From Adiantum capillus-veneris (lineage: Eukaryota > Streptophyta > Polypodiopsida > Polypodiales > Pteridaceae), in contig CM043953.1 of NCBI GenBank assembly GCA_014529385.2, forward strand, positions 69,670,372-69,691,871: a DNA stretch of 21,500 bases. Reading direction: 5' to 3'. Below are positions 20,100 through 21,500 of the stretch, one piece after another (positions within the stretch are counted from its first letter, which is position 1; every line of letters begins with the position of its first letter). Both the position numbers and the translations under genes were made by a program. Under the pieces are notes generated by a model. That model was not told the DNA's origin. It searched no databases and was given only the letters and a program-made list of their open reading frames with translations.

Positions 20100-21500
20100 T
20101 GTGCATATCAACTGTAGTGCCCTTCACAAGTTGCTCTACATGGTTGGGAGACATGATCAAATATGTCCGATGAAAGTGATGGTATGCTCGATGATGTTTT
20201 GTTTGATATTGACAGTTGGCTTGTGGATGCCTGGAGCAAGGGAGGTATACCGAGATTAGGCTATATGGACAACTGGCTATGTGCAAGAGTGTGGCAGGGG
20301 GTTGGGCAGCCTGTTTGAGAAGAGATGGAGGGTAGCAAGTGCCAATATTTGTACATATGGTAGTGGTTTTGTGATATATTGAGTGTCTACTTGGAGGGTG
20401 CAATTTTCTAGTTCAATAAGCATATGTGTGGTTCAACATAAAGGTTCAACTAGGGGGTGGACAATGATGGTGCAACTAAAGTTGGTTTGTGCAAAGAAGT
20501 GTTCTATCCCAAGCAAGGGGTGCTAGTAGATGCAGGACAAAGGGCTAAGGCCAATCTGGAAGGCAAGTGCTAGGGGAAATGTATGCCTGATGCGGCTTTC
20601 AGGCCAAAAAGGCTCCAAAATGGTCCAATTAGGATAGCCTGTTCAAGTGTACAAAATTCTCTATCAGTGTCTTGGAATGTAGTTCTTAAAGTTCTCTAGA
20701 AACCGGTCCAGACTGCTCCTCAAAGATCCACCGTGTGGTAGATATCGCAGTTCAAAGTTGGGAGGTGTTGTGGATCCCCAACGAGTAGGGTAGCTAGGGA
20801 TAGGTGGCTAGAGACACGGTAAGTGGATGCACATGAATAATTTGAGTTGGTGAGCATGCGTGTCCTTTTGGATTGCAAATCGAAGCTATGGTTTGCAAGT
20901 TATGGCCATCAAAAGATTTTTTAGGGGCTAGTTATGGGCCAAGTTGATCGCATTGTAGGGTTATGGCCAAAAGAAGCTGGGTGTGTTTGAAGGAGGAAGG
21001 GTGCCTGATGACTGTTTGCCATTTTGCGGCCTTGATAGGTGGACTTGGGAAAGTCGAAGAGCGACAAGATGAAGTCAGGGTGGTGGTTTTTAGGCTGGAT
21101 ATGTGGACTTAGGCATGGAACTTGCAGGTGCAAGGCTACATAGCTCTAACAAGAGACATAAAAAAATGTTTTCTTGTAGTTTGAGGATCGTCTTGGGTCA
21201 CCCCCATGAGGCAGGACACCGTGGTGATGCCATGTGGCAAGATAAATCTCCCACATGGGGATACAAGGGACAAAATTGAAGCATATATAGGCTATGGCAT
21301 GACACTCATTTGGTGTAACGATCTGGGAGAGTGAGATCCCTTCTCATGGCGATGGAAATGATCTTTTTTGGTGGCACTGGCGCTGTGCGAGCTCCGCTCA
21401 GGGCGGTGCATGGTGGCATTCGGTGGTAGTTTTTCTTAGCATGTGGTAGAAGCCAGTGGCCGATGACGGTCAATGGCAGAGCCCACTGGCGGTATTGGTG
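20100..21500 (+). mobile_element. Outer LTR retrotransposon, right LTR (runs off window end)
   Basis: From about 20563 this matches bases 1-1058 in direct orientation, with about 14 percent differences in the first 155 bases and an absence of about 110 bases relative to left positions 400-512. The part 20100-20562 has no partner in the window and is assigned to the LTR only because the left copy starts inside the repeat. No gene is visible. Confidence 0.7.

Overview
This is a gene-free stretch of nested transposable elements from a repeat-rich eukaryotic nuclear genome, almost certainly a land plant. The evidence is a Ty3/gypsy element of the Athila/Tat type with two RNase H domains, a CACTA (En/Spm) element with a TNP2-like transposase, short GT-AG introns, and very abundant (GA)n, (GT)n, (TA)n and poly-G tracts. 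The species cannot be fixed from the sequence. I see no host gene, no RNA gene and no CRISPR array.

There are three layers. (1) The oldest is a plus-strand, gag-only LTR retrotransposon. Its left LTR runs from before base 1 to 1965 and resumes at 18035-18490. Its internal part is about 18491-20099 (gag remnant plus a decayed accessory ORF, no pol). Its right LTR runs from about 20100 past the window end. (2) A minus-strand Ty3/gypsy element of Tat type (1966-18034) lies inside that left LTR. It has LTRs at 1966-4307 and 15449-18034, both TG...CA, with a 4-bp GTGT target duplication. Read from right to left it holds 5' LTR, primer site, an extra ORF with its own zinc knuckle, gag with a second zinc knuckle, protease, reverse transcriptase, a degenerate RNase H, a second RNase H with all its acids, integrase, polypurine tract and 3' LTR. 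(3) A CACTA element (7502-12446) with CACTACAACA ends and a 3-bp GAA duplication is inserted in the reverse transcriptase of layer 2. It carries a decayed, intron-containing TNP2 gene and a remnant of a second gene.

Over short stretches compared by eye, the outer LTRs differ by about 14 percent and the inner LTRs by about 4 percent, which agrees with the nesting order. All protein genes seen are broken by stops, frameshifts, deletions or insertion, so none looks autonomous now.

The most interesting points are the exactly readable three-level nest, the extra zinc-knuckle ORF upstream of gag, the swap of catalytic competence between the two RNase H domains, a long accessory ORF in place of pol in the outer element, a similar primer-site motif in two different elements, and purine microsatellites that nearly all lie on the same strand whatever the direction of the element carrying them.
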